27,300 nt of DNA from Priapulus caudatus (GCF_000485595.1 NW_014580390.1:2958-30257); one strand, 5' to 3'; numbered from the stretch's first letter, positions 1 to 10,099 are shown. The notes: a model not told the origin generated them from the letters alone. A program made the numbers and translations.

Positions 1-110
1 TGGAAGCTCTTACAATACAGGAAGTGCGCATGTAAAATTTACACGTGAGTAGAACGTGAATTGGTAAAGTCGATTTTACATGCGCACTTCCTGTATTGTA
101 AGAGCTTCCA
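1..110. repeat. Perfect 38-bp inverted repeat (hairpin)
   Basis: Bases 1-38 are the exact reverse complement of bases 73-110, separated by a 34-base loop, so the strand can fold into a long perfect stem. The left arm starts at the first base of the window, so the palindrome may extend upstream. A weaker internal echo exists: TGGTAAAGT at 62-70 has its complement at 168-176. It could be a foldback or MITE remnant, or a palindromic read artefact. No coding content is seen. Confidence 0.9.
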
Positions 111-433
111 CCCCGGTGTTCTTCCCAACAAACATCCGACACGTTATCCGGGGTGTTGGCTCCTTACACTTTACCATTTTAGTTTTCTGTAATTCTGTAA
201 TTACCTACTCTACATATTAAAGCAGCCCTGTTACATATTAACTGGGCGCTGTTACACTGCCGTCCATCGCGAAATGTCGGTTGGATTGCGCCCAGTTTTC
301 GCGGAGTTCGTTTTCAGACCCCTGTCTAAGGTATCTGTCTAAGTGGACAAAAAGGGGGCGGCGTATTCGCTGTTGGGGCGCGGCTTCGCCGCGAGCTCTG
401 CGCTGCGTGCAAAAACCGGGGCCGCAAGTCCGT
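111..433. other. Downstream flank of the GPCR gene
   Basis: This lies 3' of the minus-strand GPCR and would hold its 3' UTR. I see no canonical AATAAA signal on the minus strand here. A GC-rich patch at about 350-430 has no recognisable motif, and the short plus-strand frame at 281-472 has no recognisable protein features. Confidence 0.5.
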
Positions 434-1618
434 CTAGGTGTGATTAGTGCACAACGATATGTATCGTCCTGACAGATATTCTCTTACTCTTCTATCAAAG
501 AGACCATACAGGAGAGGGTCCGTTAACGTAATGACATAGTAAAAACGATACATAAACACTGGAAATTCGAATTGCCAGTTGTACAAATCTGATAGGTTTT
601 GTACCCAGAACGGCAGCCAGCAGAGAAAGAAAGCCAACGTGATTAGGCTGAACATTAGAGCCGACTTCATCTGAAGATTTGCCTTACCGCAGGGCTTCCT
701 TCTGCATCGCTGACCTCTCTTGGTACCCTGTAGTCGTTCAGAACGTCTGGGCGCCGGCGTGACGGATGCTGTCTTACCTTTACTTGGCGGTCGCGTCGCT
801 TGCGACGTGTTTGCTCCGTCGGCGGATGCTGAGCCGTGCTTACTCGTGCTGGCGTTCTCAGAGGGCGCTGCCGTCTCGCTCGCCTCCTCTCCGTCGTTGC
901 CTCGCTCCCGTCGCCGCTCGGCAGCGGTCACCACCATGGATACAGTGTTGATGCTAGAGTTCTCAGGCGGGCGAGCGCCGACCCTGTTCATCTGCCGGCG
1001 GTAGATCGCCCAGAAGACGAGACCGTAGATGACGGTGATGAGGAGGACGATGAAGAGATAGTTGGCGACGGCGCAGGTCGTGACGATGGCCGTCAGGAGG
1101 CGCACGTCGCGGATGATGCAGCAGTCCGGCGCGACGACGGCGTGCGGCGTCGCGATCGCCACGGCCACGGCGAGCGTCATCACCACGGAGACGCCGAGAA
1201 GCCCGCTGACGTGCCGCGTCCGCATCCTCATCAGGGGGCGGCACACGGCGAGGTAGCGCTCGGCCGCGATGACGACGAGGATGCAGAGTGAGAACATGAG
1301 TGTAATGACCTGCAGGTAGTGTTCGAGCATGCACAGCGCGATGTTGTTCTTCATGTTGACGTAGTGAGTGAAGACGGTGCAGCAGATGATGATGTCACAG
1401 CCAGAGAGCAGACGCACGAAGACGGCCGTGAACCTATCTGCTGCTCGCGTATCGGCACATCCAGAAAGCGAACCACAAATGACAATGTTGCTGGGAATGC
1501 CGAGGATGACGATGAAGCTGAAAAACACCGCGTTCTGGAGATTGTGTTCCATAAGCTCGTCAAACGGGATTACTAGGAAGTCCTGGCAGCTCAGCGTCTT
1601 GTTGTTTCCAGGAGCCAT
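434..1618 (-). CDS. Rhodopsin-family (class A) G-protein-coupled receptor, intronless, orphan
   Basis: The gene encodes a 394-residue seven-helix receptor in one exon. N6 is an N-glycosylation sequon in the short N-terminus. Visible landmarks are TM1 (about 29-51) with Asn44 at the 1.50 position; TM2 (about 63-87) with Asp75 in LLSGCD; Cys96 at the top of TM3; the ERY triad at 120-122 in place of DRY; Cys166/Cys167 in the second extracellular loop as disulfide partners; TM5 (about 173-205); TM6 (about 319-341) with the CWLP switch at 333-336; and TM7 with DPLLY at 367-371 in place of NPxxY. The third intracellular loop is long (about 208-316), low in complexity and rich in Ser, Thr, Ala and Arg. 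TM4 lacks the usual Trp and TM5 lacks the usual Pro. The start ATG has a purine at -3 and G at +4; the stop is TAG. It is expected at the plasma membrane. The ligand cannot be assigned. A diverged partial relative lies at 9707-10099. Confidence 0.9.
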   Translation of the reverse strand: MAPGNNKTLSCQDFLVIPFDELMEHNLQNAVFFSFIVILGIPSNIVICGSLSGCADTRAADRFTAVFVRLLSGCDIIICCTVFTHYVNMKNNIALCMLEHYLQVITLMFSLCILVVIAAERYLAVCRPLMRMRTRHVSGLLGVSVVMTLAVAVAIATPHAVVAPDCCIIRDVRLLTAIVTTCAVANYLFIVLLITVIYGLVFWAIYRRQMNRVGARPPENSSINTVSMVVTAAERRRERGNDGEEASETAAPSENASTSKHGSASADGANTSQATRPPSKGKTASVTPAPRRSERLQGTKRGQRCRRKPCGKANLQMKSALMFSLITLAFFLCWLPFWVQNLSDLYNWQFEFPVFMYRFYYVITLTDPLLYGLFDRRVREYLSGRYISLCTNHT

Positions 1619-2140
1619 TTCTCCGGCTTGATGAGAGGATACGAGATGTACTTCCTTGTCAGTGCCACTCTCTTTCGCCTTCTTTCAATTTATTCCTCTA
1701 CGTGCGAACGTGTACCTTTTCTCGTTCTCGCAACTAGTTTAGAAAACCACTGGGGAAAACCGAACAGTGTGCAACGTGTGTCGTCGCATGCATTTATAGT
1801 AGAACTTGAGGACTGAAATCTATATCCTACCCTCGTTGCAAGTTCGCGGTTGCCTGGTTTTGAGCAATCTTTTATCAGCTAGTTTTCCCAGCAGCCTGGG
1901 CATCTCGTGTATTCATGTTTACGCGGTGATAATGCTCCGAGTATGAGATGACAAATTGTCACGCGAGCCTCGTGCTCATTGTACGCATGCGTGGATTAAT
2001 ATTTCACATATGTATGTATCGTGACCAGATATAATGAAAAATAAACGTAACTGCCATCATTTATACATGATCGCTACGTTTTTGACAATTAGGTTAACAA
2101 AGAGCATAATTAGGATTCATAGGTATATGAATATATACGT
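1619..2140. other. Upstream flank of the GPCR gene
   Basis: AT-rich sequence 5' of the minus-strand GPCR and its presumed promoter region. Apart from one TATA-like site at 1791-1798, I see no gene, exon or repeat. Confidence 0.4.
1791..1798 (-). promoter_or_regulatory. Possible TATA box for the GPCR
   Basis: On the minus strand this reads TATAAATG, about 173 bases upstream of the GPCR start codon. A TSS about 30 bases downstream would give a 5' UTR of roughly 140 bases with no intron needed. This is a motif match in AT-rich DNA only, so it is weak. Confidence 0.25.
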
Positions 2141-2275
2141 GCGCTGTGATATCATGTTAGCTTCATTGTGCGCTGTGATATCATGTTAAGCGCACAATGA
2201 AGCATGATACCATGTTAGCTTCATTGTGCGCTGTGATACCATGTTAGCTTCATTGTGCGCTGTGATATCATCAGG
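2141..2275. repeat. ~30-bp tandem repeat with an inverted unit
   Basis: The core GCGCTGTGATATCATGTTAG followed by CTTCATTG recurs at about 2141, 2169, 2228 and 2257. Between the second and third copies, about 2189-2207 carries the reverse complement (CGCACAATGAAGCATGATA), so the array mixes direct and inverted units. Confidence 0.75.
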
Positions 2276-2349
2276 AGTGTAATAATATAGATAATAAGCT
2301 TCAATCTCTTTTATGGTTTTATGTCCCGTTCTCAACAGATCAGCTTTGT

Positions 2350-3018
2350 GCAGGGATGAGAATTTTCCGCCGATCGGCGGAATTCCGCCGATTTGACAGC
2401 CGCGTGAATCGTGCAAATTCGGTGGAAATAAAAGGAAATAGGAAAAAGGGGAAAAAACTTTTTTTCTTCTGAGGGTGATGACTATTTCTGTTTCAAATGG
2501 CTATTCCAATTAATCCAATAACATATAATTAAGAGTTACTTAGTTTTGACTTCAGCACCAACCAATTCTGCCAGTTGTATGTTTAATTTGTTAAACTGCT
2601 AGACAGGTGAACATTAGTGTACTGCCTGTGAACGTTTAACATGGTTTGAGTAAATTTTTATATCGCATGATTATATTGCAGTTTTATTATTCATGCTTGA
2701 AAGAAATGTTATACTTGTTTTCTACCAGTTTAATGTATATTGTTAGCCATTATGTACAGTTGCTAGATTAGCAACAAAAGGTCATGGGGAAGGCCTCAAA
2801 TCTGTTGTTAAAATAATATTATATTACAAGTATGGCTTTTGCAAATACCTAAATTGAGCTAGAATGTATCTCCACATGGCCTAAAGATGCCGTTACAGAC
2901 CCCACTTGGGGGATGGGGCACTCCTCCCGCACCCTTCCCACTTGGCGGCTACGCCGCCTCGTACTTGTCCTTCGTTATCTTTTCCTCTTTTTTCCCTTCT
3001 TGCTGTTCTCAACCCTGT
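2350..3018. mobile_element. Non-autonomous DNA transposon, copy A (TIR ~CAGGGATGAGAA)
   Basis: The left end reads GCAGGGATGAGAA and the right end TTCTCAACCCTGT, imperfect terminal inverted repeats. The flanks carry a TTGT direct repeat (2346-2349 and 3019-3022), extendable to TTGTG. The interior matches copy B (11091-11728) almost throughout, including GGCGGCTACGCCGCC near the right end. Copy A has an extra 20-bp perfect palindrome at 2373-2392. No transposase frame is present, so mobility would have depended on an enzyme in trans. Confidence 0.8.
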
Positions 3019-3668
3019 TTGTGTTGTTCAAGTAAACGATATGCCAAGCTTGATGCATGTTTCTTTTGTATTTTGTTTCGTTGTGACTATAGCGGGACCA
3101 CCTGAATAGTCTATTCATATATACTCCTGTTGCGATTTTTATTCAACAGCTCCGACATTTCCTCCATATCTTTCTCTATTGCGACGCGAGCAGTTTTGTT
3201 TGCGTTATCAGCAGCTAGTTAATTTCCGGAGACGCTGTGACTAAATGTGGTCTATTATAACCAGGAGTACACCATGAAAGGATCTCTTGATGGTCATAAT
3301 CAAACATGCATGAATCGATGTGAATATATTCATAAATCTCTCTATTGATGCACTCCTGATATAATTGCAAATTTGCTACGCTCCGGCTCCGATGATAAAT
3401 ATTCATGTAATTAACGTGAATGCGCCCGACATAGAAATACATAGAGACACCTATTTTTACCTCTATTACCTCTACCTATATTATTTCTATGGCGCGCGCG
3501 CATGTTGGAGTTTACACCAAATAGTCGACATGACATGCAATCGTGTGCATTATCTTATCCTAATAAGTCGCTTAACGACACGTTGATGTAGTTCAAAAGC
3601 AATCGCTTGAGGAAAGTTTACATAGAGCTTGTAATGTGGTTTGCGTGTGTTGCAGTGTTTGATCAGGA
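3019..3668. other. Intergenic AT-rich stretch
   Basis: No gene, exon or clear repeat was recognised. The short frames at 3215-3442 and 3365-3586 are low-complexity chance frames. Confidence 0.4.
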
Positions 3669-4313
3669 GGGCGTTATGTAACAACCACCGGTACCTATTA
3701 CGCCGCGAGGGACAAGTGAAAATGTGAGATTTCTTTAGTGTGATGAGTGAACAAAACAGTACTAGATGAACTTTGGAAATTTTTAATATTTTCAGAATTC
3801 ACAACTCTATAAATAATTTCTATATAATAATTCATAGAATTCTAGAATTCGTAGAGTTCTATAAATAATCTATCTATGTATAATGTATAGGATTAAGATG
3901 AGGATACGGGTATAGTGATCTTAGGCTTATTTAAAAGGTCAGAAATGAGGGAATAGGAAGAAGTAAACAAGTTTATATCGATAAATACTTGTGAAGTTAG
4001 GCTGGTGAAGCATAAGCAGCAATGCAAATAGATATTACTAGCCTTTAAATAGGACATAAGTAGGCCCCTACTGGAAACGAGCTTAATTGGATATAGTCCA
4101 TGTTGGCTGGCTGTAGTAGGGACACTGTTTCAAGCGCTTTGGCTATCACTTCTGATCTCGGATTCAATGATTCTGAGATGATTCATGGATTGATTATGAT
4201 TCGAGACTGGTGTGATAAAATGGCGCATGCGTATGCGAGCAGAAATTTCCCTACAGTTTACGTTTAAGCATTACGGGTAGTAAGTACCGGTGGTTGTATG
4301 TTATATAGTGCCC
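3669..4313. mobile_element. Possible MITE with ~35-bp imperfect TIRs
   Basis: The left end begins GGGCGTTATGTAACAACCAC and the right end, reversed, begins GGGCACTATATAACATACAA. Both continue into a shared ACCACCGGTAC-containing stretch. The interior is AT-rich without coding potential and includes an EcoRI-like palindromic patch near 3790-3860. I could not find a convincing target-site duplication, so the family is not assigned. Confidence 0.5.
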
Positions 4314-4759
4314 ACCGTTTGTTCACTGTGGCATGAGGCAATGTGGCGTGAGCGCCATCGTGTAAGTTGCCTGGTTACCGTGACGACCGTATAGCTTGAC
4401 GACCGAGCTTGCCTTTCTGAGCATTAGCGTTGACAGGTCGTGCGACCGTCTGAAAAGCTTGGTACACGACAAAACATTTCCTTTTTCCCCTCGTGGCGTT
4501 TCCCTTTCCTAAACGAGGCAATCAACGTCTGATGATGCTACTTAATTGCACTAACTACGTGAACGTGCGGGATATCCAATTCCGCGTGGTGACAAATTGC
4601 AGCGTTTGCGCTGTTTTTGCACAAGCTTTTTACCGTAGCTGAACGCTAGGCTGCATTCACAGGCACTTGGAGCGTTTCAATAAAACATAATGCTAAATAA
4701 ATACGATATCTATTTACTACCAAAGTCTTAATTAATGTTTCTCTACTGTCTTCCGCCTA
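4314..4759. other. Intergenic stretch, nothing recognised
   Basis: Mixed-composition sequence between a TIR element and the GT satellite. I see no exon, RNA gene or repeat in it. Confidence 0.4.
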
Positions 4760-4854
4760 TTATGTGTGTGTGTTGTGTGTGCTGTGCGTGCTGCGTGCGT
4801 GCGTGCGTGCGCGTGTGTGTGTGTGTGTGTGTGTGTCGTGTGTGTGTGTGTGTG

Positions 4855-4889
<35 letters not shown>

Positions 4890-4991
4890 AGGTGCGACCA
4901 GCGTGCGACAGCGTGCGTGCGGCTGTACTATGTGTGTTGCAGATGAGCATTTGCCACGGCATTATACAGAAATTGTCGGCAATTATATCAT

Positions 4992-5024
<33 letters not shown>

Positions 5025-5150
5025 TATGTGGTGCGTGTGCGGTGTGCTGTGCGTGTGCCGTGTGCGTGTGGCCGTGTGCGTGGTGCGGTGTGCTGTGTGC
5101 GTGTGTCAGTGTACGGCAGCGTGCGTGCGTGTAGCAGATGTGTGTTGCGA
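4760..5150. repeat. (GT)n / (TA)n microsatellite block with an internal duplication
   Basis: Long (GT)n and (GTGC)n runs are interrupted by a (TA)n run at about 4993-5028. A unit ending GAGCATTTGC...ACGGCATT occurs twice (about 4943-4965 and 5151-5170), indicating a ~200-bp tandem duplication. The Cys/Val-rich frames here are translations of the dinucleotide repeat. Confidence 0.85.
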
Positions 5151-5174
5151 GAGAGCATTTGCACGGCATTTTCA

Positions 5175-5789
5175 GTAGTCCATGAGCCAACAACTTTCTA
5201 TTACCAAGGTTGGGGGCAAATGCTAACATGCTTTTCTGAAAGCAGCTGTGTGTGTAGTATTCAAGAAATATGTTATATGTTGTCCAGATTCGGAGCTAAG
5301 GGGGTCACGCTGACTTTAACAGTCAGTAATTTTATCAAATTTGCTGATGTTTATAACTAAATATGTTAAAAAAATTATCATCTCGTTCTGATATGCAAGG
5401 TAATTCTGTCATCTCTTCAACTATTAGTTATGTTTATGGTGAGGTTCATTTGCAAGCAAAAAGTTTTTGATAATTTGGGATGTTGAAGTCCAATCGTGAC
5501 TAATAATATTATTTCTTAAAATAGGTAAATTATAGAAAAATGTATCATTATACTTTAAATGATCCAACGAAAGATGACTTAATATCGCGCATTAAAAACA
5601 ATAATTAAGAAATTTTGGATTTATTGTTAATAATCCTGACCGTTTCTTTTGTATTTTCGTGCCATTGTGAAGAGTTATATAAACATTTTATAAAGCGCGG
5701 GTGTAGTGTTTGGTCACCCTGCTGGTAGAAACCAGAAATTCTAAAAACGTAAATATTGTTTCATTATAACAATTCATTTATACAAGATT
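5175..5789 (+). repeat. Left arm of a long inverted duplication
   Basis: This ~615-base stretch aligns, with small indels, to the reverse complement of 8568-9187. Shared blocks include GTAGTCCATGAGCC, GGGGTCACGCTGACTTTAA, TCTGTCATCTCTTCAACTAT and AATCCTGACCGTTT. Identity is roughly 75-80% by eye. The arms may be one transposon family in two orientations or arms of a foldback unit; no protein is encoded. Confidence 0.75.
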
Positions 5790-5949
5790 AAATTTAAAAT
5801 GAAACTAGCTCGTTTGAGGCAATTCTCTGACTAGATATGCTTAATTAAAGTTCTTCAGATGAAGACTGATCATATTAGATCACGTCTAACAGTTGTTTTA
5901 CTAACCTGTCAGGTAGCTGAACCGTGACGTATTTGTATACCACATATCG

Positions 5950-7066
5950 AGCGGACGGATGAACGGACGGACGAGCGGACGGACGGAGGGAAGGAAGGAA
6001 AGATAGACGGATGGATGGATGGATGGATGGATGGATGGATGGATGGATGGATGGATGGATGGATGGATGGATGGATGGATGGATGGCTGTGGATGGCTGT
6101 GGATGGCTGTGGATGGCTGTGGATGGCTGTGGATGGCTGTGGATGGCTGTGGATGGCTGTGGATGGCTGTGGATGGCTGTGGATGGCTGTGGATGGCTGT
6201 GGATGTGGATGTGGATTTGATGGCTGTGATGGGGTGTGGATGTGGATGGCTGTGGATGTGGATGTGGATGTGGATGGCTGTGGATGTGGATGTGGATGTG
6301 GATGGCTGTGGATGTGGATGTGGATTGGTGTGGATGGATGTGGATGTGGATATGGATGGATGTGGATGGATGTGGATGTGGATGTGGATGGATGTGGATG
6401 TGGATGTGGATGGATGTGGAATGTGGATATGGAGTGGATGTGGATGTGGATGTGGATGTGGATGGATGTGGATGTGGATGGCTGTGGATGTGGATGTGGA
6501 TGATGTGGATGGATGTGGATGTGGATATGATGGATGTTGGTATGTGAATGTGGATGGATGTGGATGATGTGGATGTGGATGGATGTGTGATGTGGATGTG
6601 GATGGATGTGGATGGATGTGGATGTGGATATGGATGGAGTGTATATTGGAATGTGGATGTGGATGTGGATGTGGATGTGGAGTGGATGTGGATGATGTGG
6701 ATGGATAGATGGAGTGGAATGGATGTGGGATGGATGGACGGGACGGACGGACGGGACGGAAACGGACGGACGGACCGGACGGAAGCGGACGGACGGACAG
6801 ACGAATGGATGGATGAATTGGATGGATGGATGGAGTGGATGATGGCTGGGATGGATGATGGATGGATGGATGGATGGATGGATGGATGGATGGATGGATG
6901 GATGGATGGATGGATGGACGAGTGGACGGATGGACGATTGAACAGACGGATGGATGGACGGATGAATGGATGGATGGGATGGGATGGGATGGGATGGGAT
7001 GGATGGGATGGGATGGATGGATGGGATGGGAAATGGGATGGGATGTGGATGGATAAATGGCTAGAT
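5950..7066. repeat. GGAT-derived satellite with nested 4-, 6- and 10-bp units
   Basis: The block begins with (GGAC)n, passes into pure (GGAT)n at about 6008-6085, then about 12 copies of the 10-mer GGATGGCTGT (about 6080-6205). It continues with (GGATGT)n 6-mers to about 6710, (GGAC)n at about 6735-6800, (GGAT)n at about 6850-6915 and (GGGAT)n at about 6975-7045. Long Met-Asp-Gly-Trp frames are repeat translations, not genes. Confidence 0.95.
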
Positions 7067-7449
7067 CAGGGGTGGGGCAAACTACCGCCGGCGGGCCGCC
7101 ATGCGGCCTCTACGGGTCTGTGCGGCGCGCGAAGCCTGGCGAGGAAAATAAAAAAATAAAAAATAAAAAATATTTTTTTTTAAATCATAGATTTTTGGTG
7201 AAGTCCAACATGTTTGTGCTTGAACCCCGAGGCTGACTTTTTCAGTGTCATACAGATTTACTGTTCTATTTGTCTCTGGTTCGCTCTGGGCAACGCCATT
7301 TCAGCTAATTAATGTCCAGAACTGGCGCCCATTGTGGCAAAAACGCACGCTATATCTAAGCGACCGCCTGATTTTAAAAGTGCGGCCCTTACGATTTTCA
7401 ATGCCGCCTGATGCGGCCCTCAGCTTTGAAAAGTGTTGCGGCCCGCACT
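7067..7449. mobile_element. hAT-like non-autonomous element inside the GGAT satellite
   Basis: The left end reads CAGGGGTGGGGCAAACTACC, typical of hAT MITEs, and the right end is rich in GGCCCGC. The 8-bp direct repeat GGCTAGAT flanks the element exactly (7059-7066 and 7450-7457), as expected for hAT insertion. The satellite resumes on the far side. There is no transposase. Confidence 0.8.
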
Positions 7450-7720
7450 GGCTAGATGGATGGGATGATGGATTAATGGCTAGAGATGGGATGGATAATT
7501 AAAAAGATGCGATGGATAAATTAATAGGGATGGATGGATAAATTAATAGGAATGGATGGATGGATGGAATGGATGGATGGACGCACGGACGGACGGACGG
7601 ACGGAGAGACGCAAGAGAAAATAATATAAGGAGTATTAATATAGTAATGAAGTCTCTATATATTTCTATGGGAGGGACGGGGACGGACAAATGGATGAAT
7701 GAACGGGTGAAGTGAAAGGT
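7450..7720. repeat. Distal part of the GGAT/GGAC satellite
   Basis: Degenerate GGATG repeats continue after the hAT-like insertion, with (GGAC)n at about 7580-7605 and a last GGACGG patch near 7675. Confidence 0.85.
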
Positions 7721-8217
7721 CACGATAATATGTGCGGCATTAAAGATTAACAGCAATTATACAGGGCAATATTACCACAAATACTGTTAATTTATCGCAC
7801 TGACAATTGGTAAAATTACGCAGGCAGTGTTGTCAAAATTAATTAACTGTCGCGACGGAATGTTTAACTATGCTATTTAATAAATGTGAGAGCGCTTACA
7901 AGTACGCTTTAAGCCAGTCTGATATATTAGTAGTACGGCAAGAGTGTTGAAATTTCACGGATGCCATAGCAATGGCACTCGAGAAAGTCGGAAGCACAAA
8001 GTCGTTGATAGTGCTTATTCTAACGATAAACAGCAATAATTAATTATTTCAGGCGCCTTTCGGTGCTTTTTGCAGATAGGTTTTAATACACTTTATCAGG
8101 AGTGATTAATAAATTGTTTCACTCCTGGTATTGAATCTATATTAGCTTTATTTATGCATATAAACCTGATAACCAATAGGCGGCTAATAGATGCATATGC
8201 ATTATATAAGCACTAAA
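7721..8217. other. AT-rich intergenic stretch
   Basis: Nothing gene-like was recognised. A small inverted repeat (CAGGAGTGA ... TCACTCCTGG) sits at about 8097-8130. Confidence 0.4.
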
Positions 8218-8540
8218 CTCACACACACACAACACTACACAACACAACACACACACACACACTACACACACAACGTCACGCACACACACAGCACCACACA
8301 CACGGACTAACACCCAAACACAACATCACACAACACACACAACACACACGAACACACACAACACACACAAGACACGCAACGCCACACACACACACGCAAC
8401 ACACTATAACACACGCACACACAACACACACACACATCAGCACACACAACAACACAGCACACACACAAGCAACACATACATACACACACATCACACACAC
8501 AGACACAACACACCGCACACGCGCGCGCGCGCTGTGTGTC
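8218..8540. repeat. (CA)n-type microsatellite block
   Basis: Degenerate (CA)n and (ACAC)n run, ending in (CG)n at about 8518-8531. Cys/Val-rich frames on the minus strand are translations of the repeat. Confidence 0.9.
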
Positions 8541-8567
8541 ACCGCTCGTGAGAAGTAAGCGTGTAAA

Positions 8568-9187
8568 TCTTGTAAAATAAAATGTAATCATTGAAAAATA
8601 GCACGTTTTTGAATTCTTTGTGTTCTACCACAGTATGAACACAAACTAAACTTCCGTTTTAAAATGTCTTACTAAATCCTACAATGTCAGCGAAAAATAC
8701 AAAGAAAACGGTCAGGATTCAATTACAACAAAATCAAAATTCTTATTATTGTCTTTTAAGTAGGATATTAAAGTTTCATTCTCTCGTTGGAATCATTTAA
8801 AGTATAGATGCCTTTCCTATAACTTTTACGTATTTTGAGAATCAATATCATTGAGATGACTATATATAATCAAAAACTTTTGTTGCAAAAATGAACCTTC
8901 ACACCATAAACCTAACTAATAGTTGAAGAGATGACAGAATAACCTTGCAATACAGAACGGGATCAGATTTTTTTAAAAGATTTAGTATAAATCAGTTCCA
9001 AATTTGCATAATTAACTGACTTAAAGTCAGCGTGACCCCCTTAAGCTACCGATCTGACAAGGCTATCAGACATATTTTAATTGATTCTACACAGCAAGGG
9101 CTTTCAGAAAATGTATGATAGCATTTGCCCGCAACTTGGTATTTTTATGAAATGTCAATTTTAGGCTGCCTGGCTCATGGACTACAG
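8568..9187 (-). repeat. Right arm of the long inverted duplication
   Basis: This is the reverse-complement counterpart of 5175-5789. Read on the minus strand it runs from GTAGTCCATGAGCC to ACAAGAT in the same order. A further copy of ACAGAAATTGTCGGCAAT lies at its outer edge (about 9184-9201) and near 4967 outside the left arm. Confidence 0.75.
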
Positions 9188-9221
9188 AAATTGTCGGCAA
9201 TCGAATAGGCGAAAGGAGAGT

Positions 9222-9470
9222 AGAGGCGCGTCACACTGGCGGGAATAGCGCCGGGATCGCAAATCTCGGTTTTTGCATCGCGATCGAATGCTGCGAGATT
9301 TTTACAAGTGTGAAGCGGCAAAAATCTCACTACGTAAATCGGCGATCAGCATCGTCGTTGCATAATGCGCAACATTATTAGAACTGCGTTTATTAGACTG
9401 CGATAATTAGACTGGCGATTATTTGGGGAGTAGCGCGATAATGCACCGCGCGGCGTTGTGTGAACGCTCT
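9222..9470. mobile_element. GC-rich MITE with TIRs, Harbinger-like
   Basis: The left end reads AGAGGCGCGTCACACTGGCG and the right end, reversed, AGAGCGTTCACACAACGCCG. The interior is rich in CGCGATCG-type motifs typical of PIF/Harbinger-like MITEs. A target-site duplication was not clear, so the family is tentative. Confidence 0.45.
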
Positions 9471-9706
9471 GCTGGCAAATAATCCCGGTATTTTATATGA
9501 GCCAATAAAAAAAATAAGATAAAAAATGAATGTTGAGTTTTAGGCTGCATCGTACATAGTCAGATGCAGCTTGTAGAATCGCATGAGTCGTACCTCTGTC
9601 GTGCGATGCGTCCGTCCGTCCGTCCGTGCCCGTCCGTCACAGTGGCACAAATCTTAACGCTCGCGTAACGGTCACGAATCGGACGTGGGGGGTAATCCGA
9701 CGATGN
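9471..9706. other. Flank ending at a single-N seam
   Basis: A short (GTCC)n run lies at about 9609-9640. The single N at 9706 marks the point where clear similarity to the first GPCR gene begins, so it is probably an assembly join. Confidence 0.5.
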
Positions 9707-10099
9707 CCCTGTTCATCTGCCGGCGGTAGATCGCCCAGAAGACGAGACCGTAGATGACGGTGATGAGGAGGACGATGAAGAGATAGTTGGTAACGGCGCA
9801 GGACGTCATGATGGCCGTCAGGAGGCGCTCGTCGGTGATGATGCAGCAGTCCGGCGCGACGACGGCATGCGGCGTCGCGTACACGACCGCCACGGCGAGC
9901 GTCATCGCCACGCAGACGCCGATAAACCCGCTGACGTGCCGCGTCTGCATCCTCATATGGGGGCGGCACACGGCGAGGTAGCGCTCGGCCGCGATGACGA
10001 CGAGGATGCAGTATGAGAACATGACTGGAATTATCTGCAGATACTGTTCGAGCATGCACAGCGCGATGTTGTTCTTCATGTTGACGTAGTGAGTGAAGA
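9707..10099 (-). pseudogene. Partial GPCR relative (end of TM2 to end of TM5), truncated by assembly Ns
   Basis: The minus strand encodes a region matching residues about 83-211 of the GPCR at 434-1618, including the TM3 cysteine, ERY, the Cys-Cys of the second extracellular loop and all of TM5. By eye there are about 18 substitutions over about 123 residues, so it looks like a diverged paralogue and not an allele. The frame is open across the whole fragment. It ends at a single N on one side and the 297-base N run on the other, so I cannot say whether the full gene is intact. I mark it as partial, not proven dead. The end of TM3 and almost all of TM5 are unchanged between copies. Confidence 0.75.

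Noticed and set aside
720-1334. Open frames antisense to or overlapping the GPCR
   Set aside because: Shadows of a GC-rich coding region; none has recognisable motifs and the GPCR frame explains the conservation.
4735-5229. Cys/Val-rich frames on both strands
   Set aside because: Translations of (GT)n and (TA)n microsatellites.
6011-7159. Long Met-Asp-Gly-Trp / Asp-Val-Asp-Gly frames
   Set aside because: They are translations of GGAT-type satellite DNA in all three plus frames, with no start context, domains or splice signals.
8276-8591. Cys/Val-rich minus-strand frames
   Set aside because: Translations of the (CA)n block.
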